64,000 nucleotides of DNA from Lysinibacillus sp. FSL K6-0232 (lineage in GTDB: Bacteria > Bacillota > Bacilli > Bacillales_A > Planococcaceae), in the NCBI RefSeq assembly GCF_038008325.1, contig NZ_JBBOYW010000001.1, positions 858,001-922,000 on the forward strand, given 5' to 3'. The translations under genes and the position numbers were made by a program. Within the stretch, counting starts at the first letter, position 1, and each line of letters begins with the position of its first letter. The notes beneath the pieces were generated by a model. The model did not search any database. It saw nothing but the letters and a program-made list of their open reading frames with translations, and had not been told where the DNA came from. Positions 37,330-46,153 of this stretch are shown here, piece by piece.

Positions 37330-37872
37330 TTATTTGTTATAATCATCGTCTGTGATGGCGTACATCTTGATATTTTGATAATCCCCTTTAACGAACATAC
37401 TTTTCCGTAGTAGTCCCTCGAAAAGCATTCCCGATTTCTCCATAACCTTTTGAGAGCCGATATTTTCTTCAAAGCATCGTGCTTGAATACGTACCAAGCC
37501 TAATTCCTGAAAGCCAAAGTCAATAAGCCTTTTTGTTGCTTCTGTTGTAATACCCTTATTCCAGTAATCCTCAGCAAGCACATAACCAATTTCCCCATAT
37601 TGATGGTTATCGTTTATAGCGACAAAGTCGATGGTGCCAATTAATGTCCCTTTATACTCAATGCCCCATAGCAAATGATTACCTTGTTGATAGCCGTCTA
37701 AAATAAATGTAATAAAAGCTTTCGTATCTTCTAAGTTTTGATGTGCCTCCCAAGTTACATAGCGCGCTACATTGGCATGAGATGTATAAGCAAACATAGC
37801 CTCTACATCCTGCAACGTGACAGGTCTTAATAATAATCTTTCCGTTGTTAAAATAGGGATCAAGCTGTTCAA
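37330..37872 (-). CDS. GNAT-family N-acetyltransferase (RimJ/RimL type)
   Basis: A 180-residue acetyltransferase of the RimJ/RimL/YdaF type: TERLLLRPVTLQD at the N-terminus, EIGYVLAEDYWNKGITTEA (acetyl-CoA pyrophosphate loop region, about 97-115) and the conserved RIQARCFEENIGSQKVMEKSG C-terminal segment (split here: RIQARCFEENIGSQ and KVMEKSG). Substrate cannot be predicted; ribosomal protein or small amine acetylation are both common. It has its own terminators on both sides. Confidence 0.88.
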   Translation of the reverse strand: MNSLIPILTTERLLLRPVTLQDVEAMFAYTSHANVARYVTWEAHQNLEDTKAFITFILDGYQQGNHLLWGIEYKGTLIGTIDFVAINDNHQYGEIGYVLAEDYWNKGITTEATKRLIDFGFQELGLVRIQARCFEENIGSQKVMEKSGMLFEGLLRKSMFVKGDYQNIKMYAITDDDYNK

Positions 37873-37904
37873 TATTATTCCTCCTTTATAAAAGAGATTA
37901 GATG

Positions 37905-37940
37905 AAAAAGTCGACTCTATTGTATTGGAGTCGACTTTTT
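37905..37940. terminator. Terminator of the Mef-like pump gene
   Basis: AAAAAGTCGACTC / GAGTCGACTTTTT, nearly perfect and symmetrical, 10 bases after the pump stop on the minus strand. Confidence 0.9.
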
Positions 37941-37950
37941 GCTACTTAGA

Positions 37951-39165
37951 TTAATTGCTTGTAGACTTACCAGCGTTGATAAGTGCCTTGCTGCCAAGCA
38001 AGAAAAACCCTTGGATAAAGAGCAGTATGCCTGTGCCGATTAATAGCCATTCGATAGCAATCATATCAGCTAATGGGCCGAAAATAAGCATTCCTAAAGG
38101 CATCATAGAGGTAGAAATCATACTAAGAATACCGAATACTCTTCCTAAATAATCGCTTTCTATTTTTTCCTGTAATAGCACTGTAGCTGGTGTGTTAAAA
38201 ATTGGCATCGCTAAGCCGGTAATGCCCATAATCACAAGATAAATCCAAAAGCTAGGAATAATCCCTAAAGCTAATGTACAAAGCCCAAATAATAAAGCGG
38301 ATAATGTCATTGTATGCACTTTATTTTTAAAGCCACCCCATGAAGCAATAGCGATACCTCCGATTAACATACCAACCGCAAATGCCATCTCGATTGCTGT
38401 TAAGCGCCAAACATCATCACCAAAGCTACGTGTAACTTGCAATGGCGTTAAAAAAGCTGCTGGAGCTGCAAGCAACATGAAAAAGGCAAAGAATAGAAAC
38501 AATTGCTTTAAAAAAGCATGCTCCTTAATATAAATAATGCCTTGCTTCATATCGCTGAAATAGCTTGTTGTTTGCGCCTGTGCTGCTTTTGCGTGAACAG
38601 GGATATGCAAGAACAGTAAAAAAATTGTAATGGCGATGGCTGCTGTCACAACATCAATAAAGAAGATGGATTCAATCGAAGCCATTGTTAGCAATGCACC
38701 ACTTGCCATTGGCGCAAGAATCATAATAAACGCTTGAATACTACCGTTTGCACCATTGACCTTCATTAAATGCTCCTCAGGTACAAACTGCGGTAAAATT
38801 GCACCGACTGCAGGTGTTTGAATACCTGCACCAACTGCACGAATCGCTGATATTGCAAAGAGCAACCATAGCTCATCATAGCCAATTAAAAAAAGGATGG
38901 CTAAAATTAATGTAGATAGGGCAATCATGCCATCTGCTAAAATAATGAGCCATTTGCGGTTATAACGGTCTGCCCAAACACCAGCAATTGGTGCTAAAAA
39001 GAAGGTTGGTACAAAGCCACAAATAATCGCAACGGTCATCATAATGCCTGATTGCGTTGTTAATGTAATATGCCATGTAATCGCATATTGTACAAGCGCA
39101 GAGCCAAAGAGCGAAATCGTTTGACTGCTTAAAAAAAGAATTGTATTACGTTTCCAATGTTCCAA
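37951..39165 (-). CDS. MFS transporter of the DHA3/Mef macrolide-efflux type
   Basis: A 404-residue major facilitator with about 12 transmembrane helices. Layout resembles Mef(A)-type pumps: NxxLFLSSQTISLFGSAL at the N-terminus, GVWADRYNRKWLIILAD in loop 2-3, RAVGAGIQTPAVGAILPQFVP, and a C-terminal EKIESDYLGRVFGI. The TTG at 39165 is preferred to the ATG at 39174, because AAAGGA abuts the ATG but is 9 bases from the TTG, and MEHWKRN then resembles the Mef start. It is preceded by a leader peptide and terminator typical of macrolide-inducible attenuation. Macrolide specificity is an inference from the leader. Confidence 0.82.
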   Translation of the reverse strand: MEHWKRNTILFLSSQTISLFGSALVQYAITWHITLTTQSGIMMTVAIICGFVPTFFLAPIAGVWADRYNRKWLIILADGMIALSTLILAILFLIGYDELWLLFAISAIRAVGAGIQTPAVGAILPQFVPEEHLMKVNGANGSIQAFIMILAPMASGALLTMASIESIFFIDVVTAAIAITIFLLFLHIPVHAKAAQAQTTSYFSDMKQGIIYIKEHAFLKQLFLFFAFFMLLAAPAAFLTPLQVTRSFGDDVWRLTAIEMAFAVGMLIGGIAIASWGGFKNKVHTMTLSALLFGLCTLALGIIPSFWIYLVIMGITGLAMPIFNTPATVLLQEKIESDYLGRVFGILSMISTSMMPLGMLIFGPLADMIAIEWLLIGTGILLFIQGFFLLGSKALINAGKSTSN

Positions 39166-39220
39166 TATTGTCATTCCTTTCTAACAGTTATGCCTGTGTG
39201 GAAAGTTGGAAGACAACAAA

Positions 39221-39246
39221 AAAGAGGGGAATCAAAGCCCCTCTTT
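39221..39246 (-). terminator. Attenuator terminator in the pump leader
   Basis: On the minus strand AAAGAGGGG-CTTTGATT-CCCCTCTTT is followed by TTTGTTGT. It lies 55-80 bases upstream of the pump start and downstream of the leader peptide, so it can stop transcription before the pump gene. Confidence 0.85.
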
Positions 39247-39250
39247 CTCT

Positions 39251-39364
39251 GTATTCCTAAAACAGACAGACTAATCCCAGTTTCTTTGCACAGCAGGCAA
39301 AGTGTGTACATATTTAATTCGTAAGGTGAAATCGTAGTCTGATTGAAGCTGTCATCAGGAATAC
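39251..39364 (-). promoter_or_regulatory. Nested complementary segments of a candidate attenuator
   Basis: Three nested pairings are visible: 39251-39258 GTATTCCT with 39357-39364 AGGAATAC (the leader ribosome-site region), 39267-39273 CAGACTA with 39335-39341 TAGTCTG (the Ile-Arg-Leu codons of the leader), and an internal hairpin CTTTGC-ACAGCAG-GCAAAG (39284-39302). A ribosome arrested on the leader would block the first two and could change which downstream hairpin forms. The exact antiterminator is not resolved. Confidence 0.6.
39314..39355 (-). CDS. ErmDL-like 13-residue leader peptide, MTASIRLRFHLTN
   Basis: A 13-codon frame ATG...TAA with an ACGGAGG ribosome site 9 bases upstream. The product MTASIRLRFHLTN resembles the ErmDL leader (MTHSMRLRF...), whose Arg-Leu-Arg (the +x+ motif) causes macrolide-dependent ribosome arrest. 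It lies between a promoter and a terminator upstream of the Mef-like pump. It is therefore likely a drug-sensing regulatory peptide with no other function. Confidence 0.75.
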   Translation of the reverse strand: MTASIRLRFHLTN

Positions 39365-39388
39365 CTCCGTTCTATATAATGTGTGTTG

Positions 39389-39418
39389 ATTGTAGCATAA
39401 AGTTTCATAAGCCGTAAA
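39389..39418 (-). promoter_or_regulatory. Probable promoter of the leader-pump transcript
   Basis: On the minus strand -35 TTTACG (39413-39418) and -10 TACAAT (39389-39394) are separated by 18 bases, about 35 bases upstream of the leader peptide start. Confidence 0.55.
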
Positions 39419-39546
39419 GATTTAACAGTAACTAAAAAATCAATTTGCTAAAATTGGCTAGTAAAATAGTTAGGTGTATTTTGATAGGCTAGCAAGTAGC
39501 TATTACTTATCGTATACTAAAATAGAAAATGGTATATGGAGGAAAT

Positions 39547-41115
39547 ATGAGAAAACAAAAGAGTACATGGAAATTTGTCACTTTAGTCGCGATGATTTTT
39601 GTTTTATGTCTATCGACAATCCCTGCAAAGCCAGCGATGGCAAGCACGCCACAGCCGAAAAGGGAAATGCGCGCTGTCTGGATTTCAACGGTTCATAATA
39701 TTGATATGAAAGCGGGTATGAATAAGGAGCAATACACAGCTTGGGCACGCAAAACATTGGATCAATTAAAAGCCAATAGGTTAAACACTGTGATTTATCA
39801 AGTAAGACCAACAAATGATGCGCTGTATGCGTCTGAGCTGGCTCCATGGTCGTCCTACATAACAGGAAAAAAGCAAGGCACAGACCCTGGCTATGATCCT
39901 CTTGCCATTATGGTAGAGGAGGCACATAAGCGAGGTATGGAATTACATGCATGGATGAATCCGTACCGTGTCACAATGCCTAATCAAAAATTAACAGACC
40001 TTGCTGCTAACAATGTCGCAAGAAAAAATCCGAACTGGGTTGTCAAATATGGCAGGCAATATTACTTAAATCCTGGTTTACCAGAGGTGCAAGACTATTT
40101 AGTTGATACAGTGAGAGAGCTAGTAGCCAATTATGATATTGATGCAGTCCATATGGATGATTATTTTTATCCATATAAAATTGCCAATGAAGCCTTTCCA
40201 GATCAGGCAGCGTATAAAAAATATGGTGCTTCCTTTAAAAAGGTGGATGATTGGCGACGAGATAATGTCAATCAGCTCGTAGAAAATCTCTACACAGCTA
40301 TTAAAGACACAAAGCCATATGTGCAATTTGGTATTTCCCCATTTGGTGTATGGCGTAATAAATCATTGGATAAAACAGGTAGCGATACGCGAGCTGGTGT
40401 TAATAATTATGATGATTTATATGCAGATGTAAGGACGTGGATTCGTAATGGCACGATTGATTACATTACACCACAAATTTATTGGTCAAGAACATTAGCT
40501 GCTGCTAAATATGGTACGTTATTGAATTGGTGGAGCCATGAGGTACAAACCTATGCAGAGGTACATCCCGTTCAGCTATATATTGGTCTTGCTGACTACA
40601 AGGTAGGAAATGACAATGATGCAGCATGGAAAAATAAAATGGAGCTGCCAAGCCAAATACTCGCGAATCGTTCGGAGCAAGTAGCGGCTAAGGGACAGAT
40701 GCATTTTTCCTTAACAAGTATGCAAAACAATAAACTGGGGTATGCAACAATTGTTAATCAGCAGCTATATAACTATACAGCGCTGACACCAGATACATCT
40801 TGGAATGATGCTACAGTACCTGCCAAGCCGACTTTTGTACAAGTGACAAAAGAAAAGACTGGTCGCCAAATTGACATTATAGATGAAAATGAAACACAGC
40901 CACGTAAGTATGTTATTTATCGTTTTGCGGGGAACAGTAAAGGTTCTTATGATGCCCCTCAACATATCGTGGATGTTGTTTATAATACGGATGGTGTCAC
41001 TACATTTGTGGACAAGACTGCTCTTCCTAAACGTAGCTACACATATGGCATTACGGCTATATCTGCTACAGGTGTAGAAAGCAGGGAAGTTTTTGTCGTG
41101 AAAGAAGATAAGTAA
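39547..41115 (+). CDS. Secreted GHL10-type (DUF187) glycoside hydrolase
   Basis: A 522-residue exported protein. A signal peptide (MRKQKSTWKF, hydrophobic core, cleavage near AMA-ST at about 33) is followed by the GHL10/DUF187 TIM-barrel beginning EMRAVWISTV, with WMNPYRV, the DAVHMDDYFYPY active-site region (about 200-212) and ISPFGVWRN, and a fibronectin-like C-terminal part (about 425-520). Homologues such as YngK are thought to act on cell-wall or other glycans. ATG 39547 is set by GGAGG at 39538-39542. IS1182 lies just after the stop. Confidence 0.88.
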   Translation: MRKQKSTWKFVTLVAMIFVLCLSTIPAKPAMASTPQPKREMRAVWISTVHNIDMKAGMNKEQYTAWARKTLDQLKANRLNTVIYQVRPTNDALYASELAPWSSYITGKKQGTDPGYDPLAIMVEEAHKRGMELHAWMNPYRVTMPNQKLTDLAANNVARKNPNWVVKYGRQYYLNPGLPEVQDYLVDTVRELVANYDIDAVHMDDYFYPYKIANEAFPDQAAYKKYGASFKKVDDWRRDNVNQLVENLYTAIKDTKPYVQFGISPFGVWRNKSLDKTGSDTRAGVNNYDDLYADVRTWIRNGTIDYITPQIYWSRTLAAAKYGTLLNWWSHEVQTYAEVHPVQLYIGLADYKVGNDNDAAWKNKMELPSQILANRSEQVAAKGQMHFSLTSMQNNKLGYATIVNQQLYNYTALTPDTSWNDATVPAKPTFVQVTKEKTGRQIDIIDENETQPRKYVIYRFAGNSKGSYDAPQHIVDVVYNTDGVTTFVDKTALPKRSYTYGITAISATGVESREVFVVKEDK

Positions 41116-41120
41116 ATAGC

Positions 41121-42803
41121 TTATAAATAATAAGACGAGGCTGGGACATAAATAGTTCTAGTCCATACAAAAAATCGAAATCGCATCAGGTGATTTCGAT
41201 TTTTTGATGTGTGGGTGGAAAAATTGGCAGAAGATTTCCTCTTCCTCCCATACTTTCGTAGATTCACGGCCATCAAAGCGAAGCCAATTTCGTTTTCTAC
41301 CTTCGATTGGCCACGAACCGAAAAGCGAGTAAAACCTAAATTAGCCTTCAGACATCCAAAAACTGGTTCTACATCTACTTTTCGTTGACGGTAGAGAGTC
41401 CCTGCTTTGGCTTCTGAAAGCTTTGTGCGTACATATGCTTTTTGTTGTTCCCAGTTTTCATTTACCTTGATTTTCCGTGGCTTGCCTTCTTGGGCTTTCG
41501 TACATTTCTCTCGAAATGGACAACCTGTACAGTCTTCGCATTCATAGATACGAAACGTTCGTTGGAATCCTTCTTTGTCTTCTTGTGTTGACTCATAGCG
41601 GAACGTTACTTTTTGCTGGTGTGGACAGATATAGGTATCCAACTCTTCATCATACATCCAGTTACTTGTTCGGAAGGGATCTTGTTGGTATTTTTTGCTT
41701 TGCTCTTTTCGATAATGCGTATAGGGAATCACAGGTTCACATTCTCGGTTGTTTCGTACATCCTCATAGTTTGGCTCACTACCATAGCCGGCATCGGCTA
41801 CGATATGTTGTGGCAATTGAAAATAATGTCTCTCGATTTCATCCAAGAAGGGAATCAACGTTTTCGTATCCGTTGGATTCGCATAAATGCCATAAGCCAA
41901 TGTGTACTGTCCCTCTGTCGCAATTTGTAAGTTGTAGCCCGCTTTTAATTGGCCATTTTGCATGTAGTCATCCTTCATACGCATAAAAGTTGCATCAGGG
42001 TCTGTTTTGGCATAGCTATTTCGTTTGCCGAAAATCGCAAAATCCTGTTCATATTTCTGTTTGCGTGTGATCCACTCGTTTACTTGTTTCCATTGTTGTT
42101 TTGGCGTTTTCCGTTCGCTGCGCAGCTGCTTTCGCTCTTGGGCCTCTTCGGATTGCTCGATTCTTTCTGTATAGTCGGCTACGACTTCTTCTAATTTTTC
42201 TGCCACTTGTTTTAATTCAGTGATGGACAGCTGCGTTTCCACTTCTTGTTCGATGGCTGGTATAATTTGTTGTTGCAGTAATTCCTCATACAGCTGGTTT
42301 GATTTTTCCACCAAACTCGCTTCATATTTTTCAATTGAACGTTTCCACACAAAGGTGAACTTGTTCGCATTTGCTTCGATTTTCGTGCCGTCAATAAAAA
42401 TGGCTTCTTGCGCAATCAGGTCTTCCTTCACCAATTGACAACGGAATTGCACGAAACATTGACGAAGCAGCTCCTTTGTCAATGGGTGAACACGGAAACG
42501 ATTGATGGTACGATAACTTGGTTGATAGCCTTGTGCCAGCCACATCATACGTAGGCTATCTTTTGTGAGGTCCTCGATTCGACGACCGGAGAAAGCCGAT
42601 TGGGTATAACCACATAAAATGAGCTTTAACATCATACGTGGATGATACGCTGGACAGCCAGTTTGTTGAAGAAAAGGAGCGAAAGCTTCTGAGGGGATAC
42701 TTTCCACTAATTGATGAATAGAGAAGGCGATATCATTTTCTTGTAATTTTATTTCGACATCCAGCGGTAAAACAAGTTGATTCATGTTATAATCTTTAAA
42801 CAT
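41121..42803 (-). CDS. IS1182-family transposase, intact
   Basis: A 560-residue DDE transposase. The N-terminal DUF772-type region is followed by the catalytic residues in FIDGTKIEANANKF (Asp), VADAGYGSEPNYE (Asp) and VEPVFGCLKANLGFTRFSVRG (Glu), the last given here in two parts: VEPVFGCLKANLG and FTRFSVRG. A CPHQ...CEDCTGCPFREKC zinc-binding region lies between. No frameshift or stop is seen, so the element may be active. Confidence 0.93.
   Translation of the reverse strand: MFKDYNMNQLVLPLDVEIKLQENDIAFSIHQLVESIPSEAFAPFLQQTGCPAYHPRMMLKLILCGYTQSAFSGRRIEDLTKDSLRMMWLAQGYQPSYRTINRFRVHPLTKELLRQCFVQFRCQLVKEDLIAQEAIFIDGTKIEANANKFTFVWKRSIEKYEASLVEKSNQLYEELLQQQIIPAIEQEVETQLSITELKQVAEKLEEVVADYTERIEQSEEAQERKQLRSERKTPKQQWKQVNEWITRKQKYEQDFAIFGKRNSYAKTDPDATFMRMKDDYMQNGQLKAGYNLQIATEGQYTLAYGIYANPTDTKTLIPFLDEIERHYFQLPQHIVADAGYGSEPNYEDVRNNRECEPVIPYTHYRKEQSKKYQQDPFRTSNWMYDEELDTYICPHQQKVTFRYESTQEDKEGFQRTFRIYECEDCTGCPFREKCTKAQEGKPRKIKVNENWEQQKAYVRTKLSEAKAGTLYRQRKVDVEPVFGCLKANLGFTRFSVRGQSKVENEIGFALMAVNLRKYGRKRKSSANFSTHTSKNRNHLMRFRFFVWTRTIYVPASSYYL
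41169..41207. terminator. Left-end hairpin of the IS1182 element
   Basis: AAAATCGAAATC / GATTTCGATTTTTT inverted repeat just inside the left end; on the minus strand it would also stop transcripts that run past the transposase. Confidence 0.7.
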
Positions 42804-42881
42804 AAGGATCCTTCTTTCTAGATTGATTTTGTGTGGTAACTTAATTTTATCAGAAGAGGTCCTTATTTTTAATCCGAAAAT

Positions 42882-42927
42882 AAAAGCCGGTGAAATTTTA
42901 CAATCAGTAAAATTTCACCGGCTTTTA
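42882..42927. terminator. Right-end hairpin of the IS1182 element
   Basis: A perfect 20-bp stem beginning AAAGCCGGTGAAATTTTAC with a short loop. It lies upstream of the transposase and probably blocks read-in from outside promoters. Confidence 0.75.
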
Positions 42928-42964
42928 AATTTGGGAATGGGTTTTGTCCCAGCCCCGTTTGTTA

Positions 42965-45900
42965 TTAATTTTCTTCTACATCTTTACGGTTTTTCTTTAA
43001 CATTTTTGATAGCATTTCATAAACAATTGGTACAACAACTAATGTTAATAATGTTGAAGATAATAAACCACCAATTACAGTAATGGCTAAGTCTTTTGAA
43101 ATCAGACCACTACCACCAGTACCGAATGCCATTGGAAGCATTGCACCGATTGTTGCAATAGCTGTCATTAGAATTGGACGCAAACGCGTTGCTCCTGCTT
43201 CTAAGATTGCCTCACGCATGTTAAGACCGTCATGTTCCATATGGATAATACGGTCAACTAATACAATGGCATTTGTAACAACAATACCAATTAACATTAA
43301 TAGACCCATCATAACCGATACAGATATTGTTTGACCTGTTATAAATAAACCAACAAAGGCACCGATTACAGCGAATGGTAGTGAGAAGAGAATAGCGAAT
43401 GGTGCTAAACCTTCACCAAATGTAACAACTAAAATGAAATATACAATCGCAATTGCTGCTAGCATAGCAATACCTAGCTTAGTAAATGTTTCTTGCATAT
43501 CAGCAGCTACACCTGCAACACCTATTGTCACACCTTTTGGTAAATCTAATTTATCGATTTTTTTATCAGCAGCAGACGTTGCTTTTGAAATATCATCACC
43601 GATAATTGTGCCAGATACTGTTGCGAAGTATTCACCTTTTGAACGAGCTAATGAGTTAAGTGTTGTACCTTCCTCAACATCTACTAATTCACCAATTGTC
43701 ATTGTCGTACCTAATGCTGTTGGCACTTCAGTTGCTAACACATCGTCAAGTGAAGTTGCTGCTGCTTTAGCATCACGTTGCACAATAACATCAATATCTT
43801 TACCATCATTTTTCACGGTTGTTAAAACTTCTTGCGTTGCATTTGAATTTAAAGCCATCACAATTTGAGCTGTTGTTAAGCCATATTGTAGGACATTCTT
43901 TTGCTCTACTTTTAAGACATGCTCAACATATGGATCTTCGTTATCCGATTTAACATCTTCTAGACCGTCAACATCCTGTAATGCACCTTCTACTTGCGTA
44001 ACAGCATCTCGAAGTTTATCTAAGTCTTCAGTATATAATGTATAGCTGACTTCATTCGAGGACATACCCATAGATGAGAAGTCTTGAGATTTCCATTCTC
44101 CTGATTGCTCAATATTAAATACATAGTCTTCGACTTCTTTACGAGCTTCTGGGAAATCTTCCATATCGGGATCAAAGATTAGGTACATTAATGCACCGCC
44201 AGCGCCGCCACCCATCATCATGGCAGATGGATCAACGTTATTAGCATCTGTTATGGAAACTTGTAAAATATCCACATCTTCACGTTTCATTAATTCTTTC
44301 TCAACTTTTTCAACATTCGCTGCTGTTTCATCTGCAAGCTCACCTGTTGCAGGCGTATATGTTAAGTACATAACTTTTTCTTCTTGTGAGCCCATAAAGC
44401 TAAAACCAATTAATGGCGTTAAGGCGATAGAACCAACAAGTAATAAAATCGCAATAGCGGATGTAATAATTTTATGATTTAAAGCCTTTTCTAAAACGCC
44501 TCTGTACCAAGTAGCAAGCTTACCAACTTCTTTATGCTGGCTTTCTTGCTTCTCGCCGTATAATTTTTTACGGAATAAGAAGTGAGATAGGGCAGGTACA
44601 ATTGTAATAGCTACAATTAATGATGCACCGAGCGCAAATGTCATTGTTAAGGCAAATGGCATAAATAACTCGCCAACCATACCACCTACAAAAATCAGGG
44701 GTGCAAATACAGCGACTGTTACTAATGTAGACGAAAGAATTGGTTTAAACATTTCAATCGTTGCTTCACGAATAAGAGCACGACCCGTTAATTTTTCTTG
44801 CTTTAAATGGATGCGTCGATAAATATTTTCCACAACAACAATAGAGTCATCAATAACACGACCAATGGCTACAGTAATGGCACCAAGCGTCATAATATTT
44901 AATGTAATGTCCATCCAGTTTAAAAGCAGCAATGCCATAAAGACAGAAACTGGGATAGAGATAATCGAAATAATTGTTGATTTGAAATCACGTAAGAATA
45001 ATAAAATGATTAATACGGCAATTGCGCCACCAAATACTGCCTTTTCAATCATTGTGAAAACAGAATCTTCGATTGGAGCACCTTGGTCAAGAGAAATATC
45101 TACCTTTAAACCGTCTAATCGTTTTTCTTCATCCTTTATTAAATCTTTTACAGCATTTACAACTGTTACGGTATTCGCATCTTGCCCTTTGACGATTTGA
45201 ATGGCAATCGCATCTTTACCATTTGTGCGTGATACCGATTGTACTTTACCTTCCACTTCAATTGTGGCAATATCACCTAGACGAACAAATGGTGAAGGAT
45301 TGGTAGCTGAAGGTGTAACTGGAATTAATAATTCTTTTAATTCATCCACTGATTGTACTTTACCATCTACTGAAACAGCCTGCTCACCAACAGTAAACTG
45401 ATATAAACCAAGTGATAAAGACATATCACTTGCCTGAATCATTTGTTTCACTGTGTCCTCTGTTAAACCAAGTGATGCCATTTTTTCTTCATCATATTTA
45501 AACGATACTTGTTCAATATGCTGACCAGTGATCGTGGCAGAGGCAACACCATCAATTTTCTCGATTTTTGGAAGTAAAATATCCTCTACTGTAGATGTGA
45601 GGTCTACGATATCCTCCTCTGAACTACTTACAGATAGAGCTACAACTGGCATCATATTCATGCTAATTGCCATAATTGTTGGCTCTTGTGCACCTTCAGG
45701 TAATGTTAGATTATCTAAAGCTGCCTCTAACTGACGCTTTTTCTCATCCATATCAATGCCGTAGTCATATTCAACCTGTACTTGTGCTACGTTTGAAGAG
45801 GATGTTGAATAAACAGCCTTGACATCTTCTAAGCTTTCTATAGACTTTTCAAATGGAATAGAAAGTTCATCCATTACTTGCTCAGGCGTTGCGCCGGGGT

Positions 45901-46054
45901 ATACACCCATAACAATTAAATAAGGAATTGAAATATCGGGTATTGATTCCATTTTCATTCTTGTACCCGAGTAAATACCAGAAACAGTAATAATAATGGT
46001 TAATAACCATACTGCCAATTTGTTTTTCAATACGAAATTAACTAAACCTTTCAC
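42965..46054 (-). CDS. RND-family efflux transporter (SwrC/AcrB-like)
   Basis: About 1029 residues with the RND plan: one N-terminal helix, a large periplasm-side-equivalent loop, six helices, a second large loop and five more helices. The proton-relay Asp pair is in GRVIDDSIVVVENIYRRI in TM4, and the N-terminus (FVLKNKLAVWLLTIIIT, ESIPDISIPYLIV) matches B. subtilis SwrC. The GTG at 46054 is preferred over the TTG at 46090, because AAGGGTAGG lies 7 bases before the GTG. Likely exports surfactant-like or other amphipathic compounds. Controlled by the divergent TetR gene. Confidence 0.92.
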   Translation of the reverse strand: MKGLVNFVLKNKLAVWLLTIIITVSGIYSGTRMKMESIPDISIPYLIVMGVYPGATPEQVMDELSIPFEKSIESLEDVKAVYSTSSSNVAQVQVEYDYGIDMDEKKRQLEAALDNLTLPEGAQEPTIMAISMNMMPVVALSVSSSEEDIVDLTSTVEDILLPKIEKIDGVASATITGQHIEQVSFKYDEEKMASLGLTEDTVKQMIQASDMSLSLGLYQFTVGEQAVSVDGKVQSVDELKELLIPVTPSATNPSPFVRLGDIATIEVEGKVQSVSRTNGKDAIAIQIVKGQDANTVTVVNAVKDLIKDEEKRLDGLKVDISLDQGAPIEDSVFTMIEKAVFGGAIAVLIILLFLRDFKSTIISIISIPVSVFMALLLLNWMDITLNIMTLGAITVAIGRVIDDSIVVVENIYRRIHLKQEKLTGRALIREATIEMFKPILSSTLVTVAVFAPLIFVGGMVGELFMPFALTMTFALGASLIVAITIVPALSHFLFRKKLYGEKQESQHKEVGKLATWYRGVLEKALNHKIITSAIAILLLVGSIALTPLIGFSFMGSQEEKVMYLTYTPATGELADETAANVEKVEKELMKREDVDILQVSITDANNVDPSAMMMGGGAGGALMYLIFDPDMEDFPEARKEVEDYVFNIEQSGEWKSQDFSSMGMSSNEVSYTLYTEDLDKLRDAVTQVEGALQDVDGLEDVKSDNEDPYVEHVLKVEQKNVLQYGLTTAQIVMALNSNATQEVLTTVKNDGKDIDVIVQRDAKAAATSLDDVLATEVPTALGTTMTIGELVDVEEGTTLNSLARSKGEYFATVSGTIIGDDISKATSAADKKIDKLDLPKGVTIGVAGVAADMQETFTKLGIAMLAAIAIVYFILVVTFGEGLAPFAILFSLPFAVIGAFVGLFITGQTISVSVMMGLLMLIGIVVTNAIVLVDRIIHMEHDGLNMREAILEAGATRLRPILMTAIATIGAMLPMAFGTGGSGLISKDLAITVIGGLLSSTLLTLVVVPIVYEMLSKMLKKNRKDVEEN

Positions 46055-46096
46055 CTTTACACCTACCCTTAATTGACTATCTAAACTCAATTATTT

Positions 46097-46125
46097 ATAC
46101 TAATGACTAATCGGTCATTTGTCAA
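46097..46125 (-). promoter_or_regulatory. RND pump promoter with TetR operator in its spacer
   Basis: On the minus strand -35 TTGACA (46120-46125) and -10 TAGTAT (46097-46102) are exactly 17 bases apart. The perfect inverted repeat AATGAC-TAATCG-GTCATT (46102-46119) fills the spacer, where a bound TetR dimer would exclude RNA polymerase. Confidence 0.7.
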
Positions 46126-46153
46126 CGAAATGCATTAGGAGAGAGTTAAAAAT

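Larger units (their letters stand above)
41135..42958 (-). mobile_element. IS1182-family insertion sequence
   Basis: The transposase is bounded by imperfect terminal inverted repeats: ACGAGGCTGGGACA on the left (41135-41148) and, read inward from the right, ACGGGGCTGGGACA (ending about 42958). Terminator-like hairpins lie just inside both ends (41169-41207 and 42882-42927). No clear target duplication was found, so the ends are approximate. It sits in the gap between two convergent genes and breaks neither. Confidence 0.85.

Noticed and set aside
41477..41986. A 169-codon frame antisense to the IS1182 transposase
   Set aside because: The intact DDE transposase is on the other strand; the antisense frame has no start signal and an unnatural composition.
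42965..46054. Several long plus-strand frames of 65-144 codons antisense to the RND gene
   Set aside because: Shadow frames rich in Ile/Ser/Thr/Pro, without ribosome sites.
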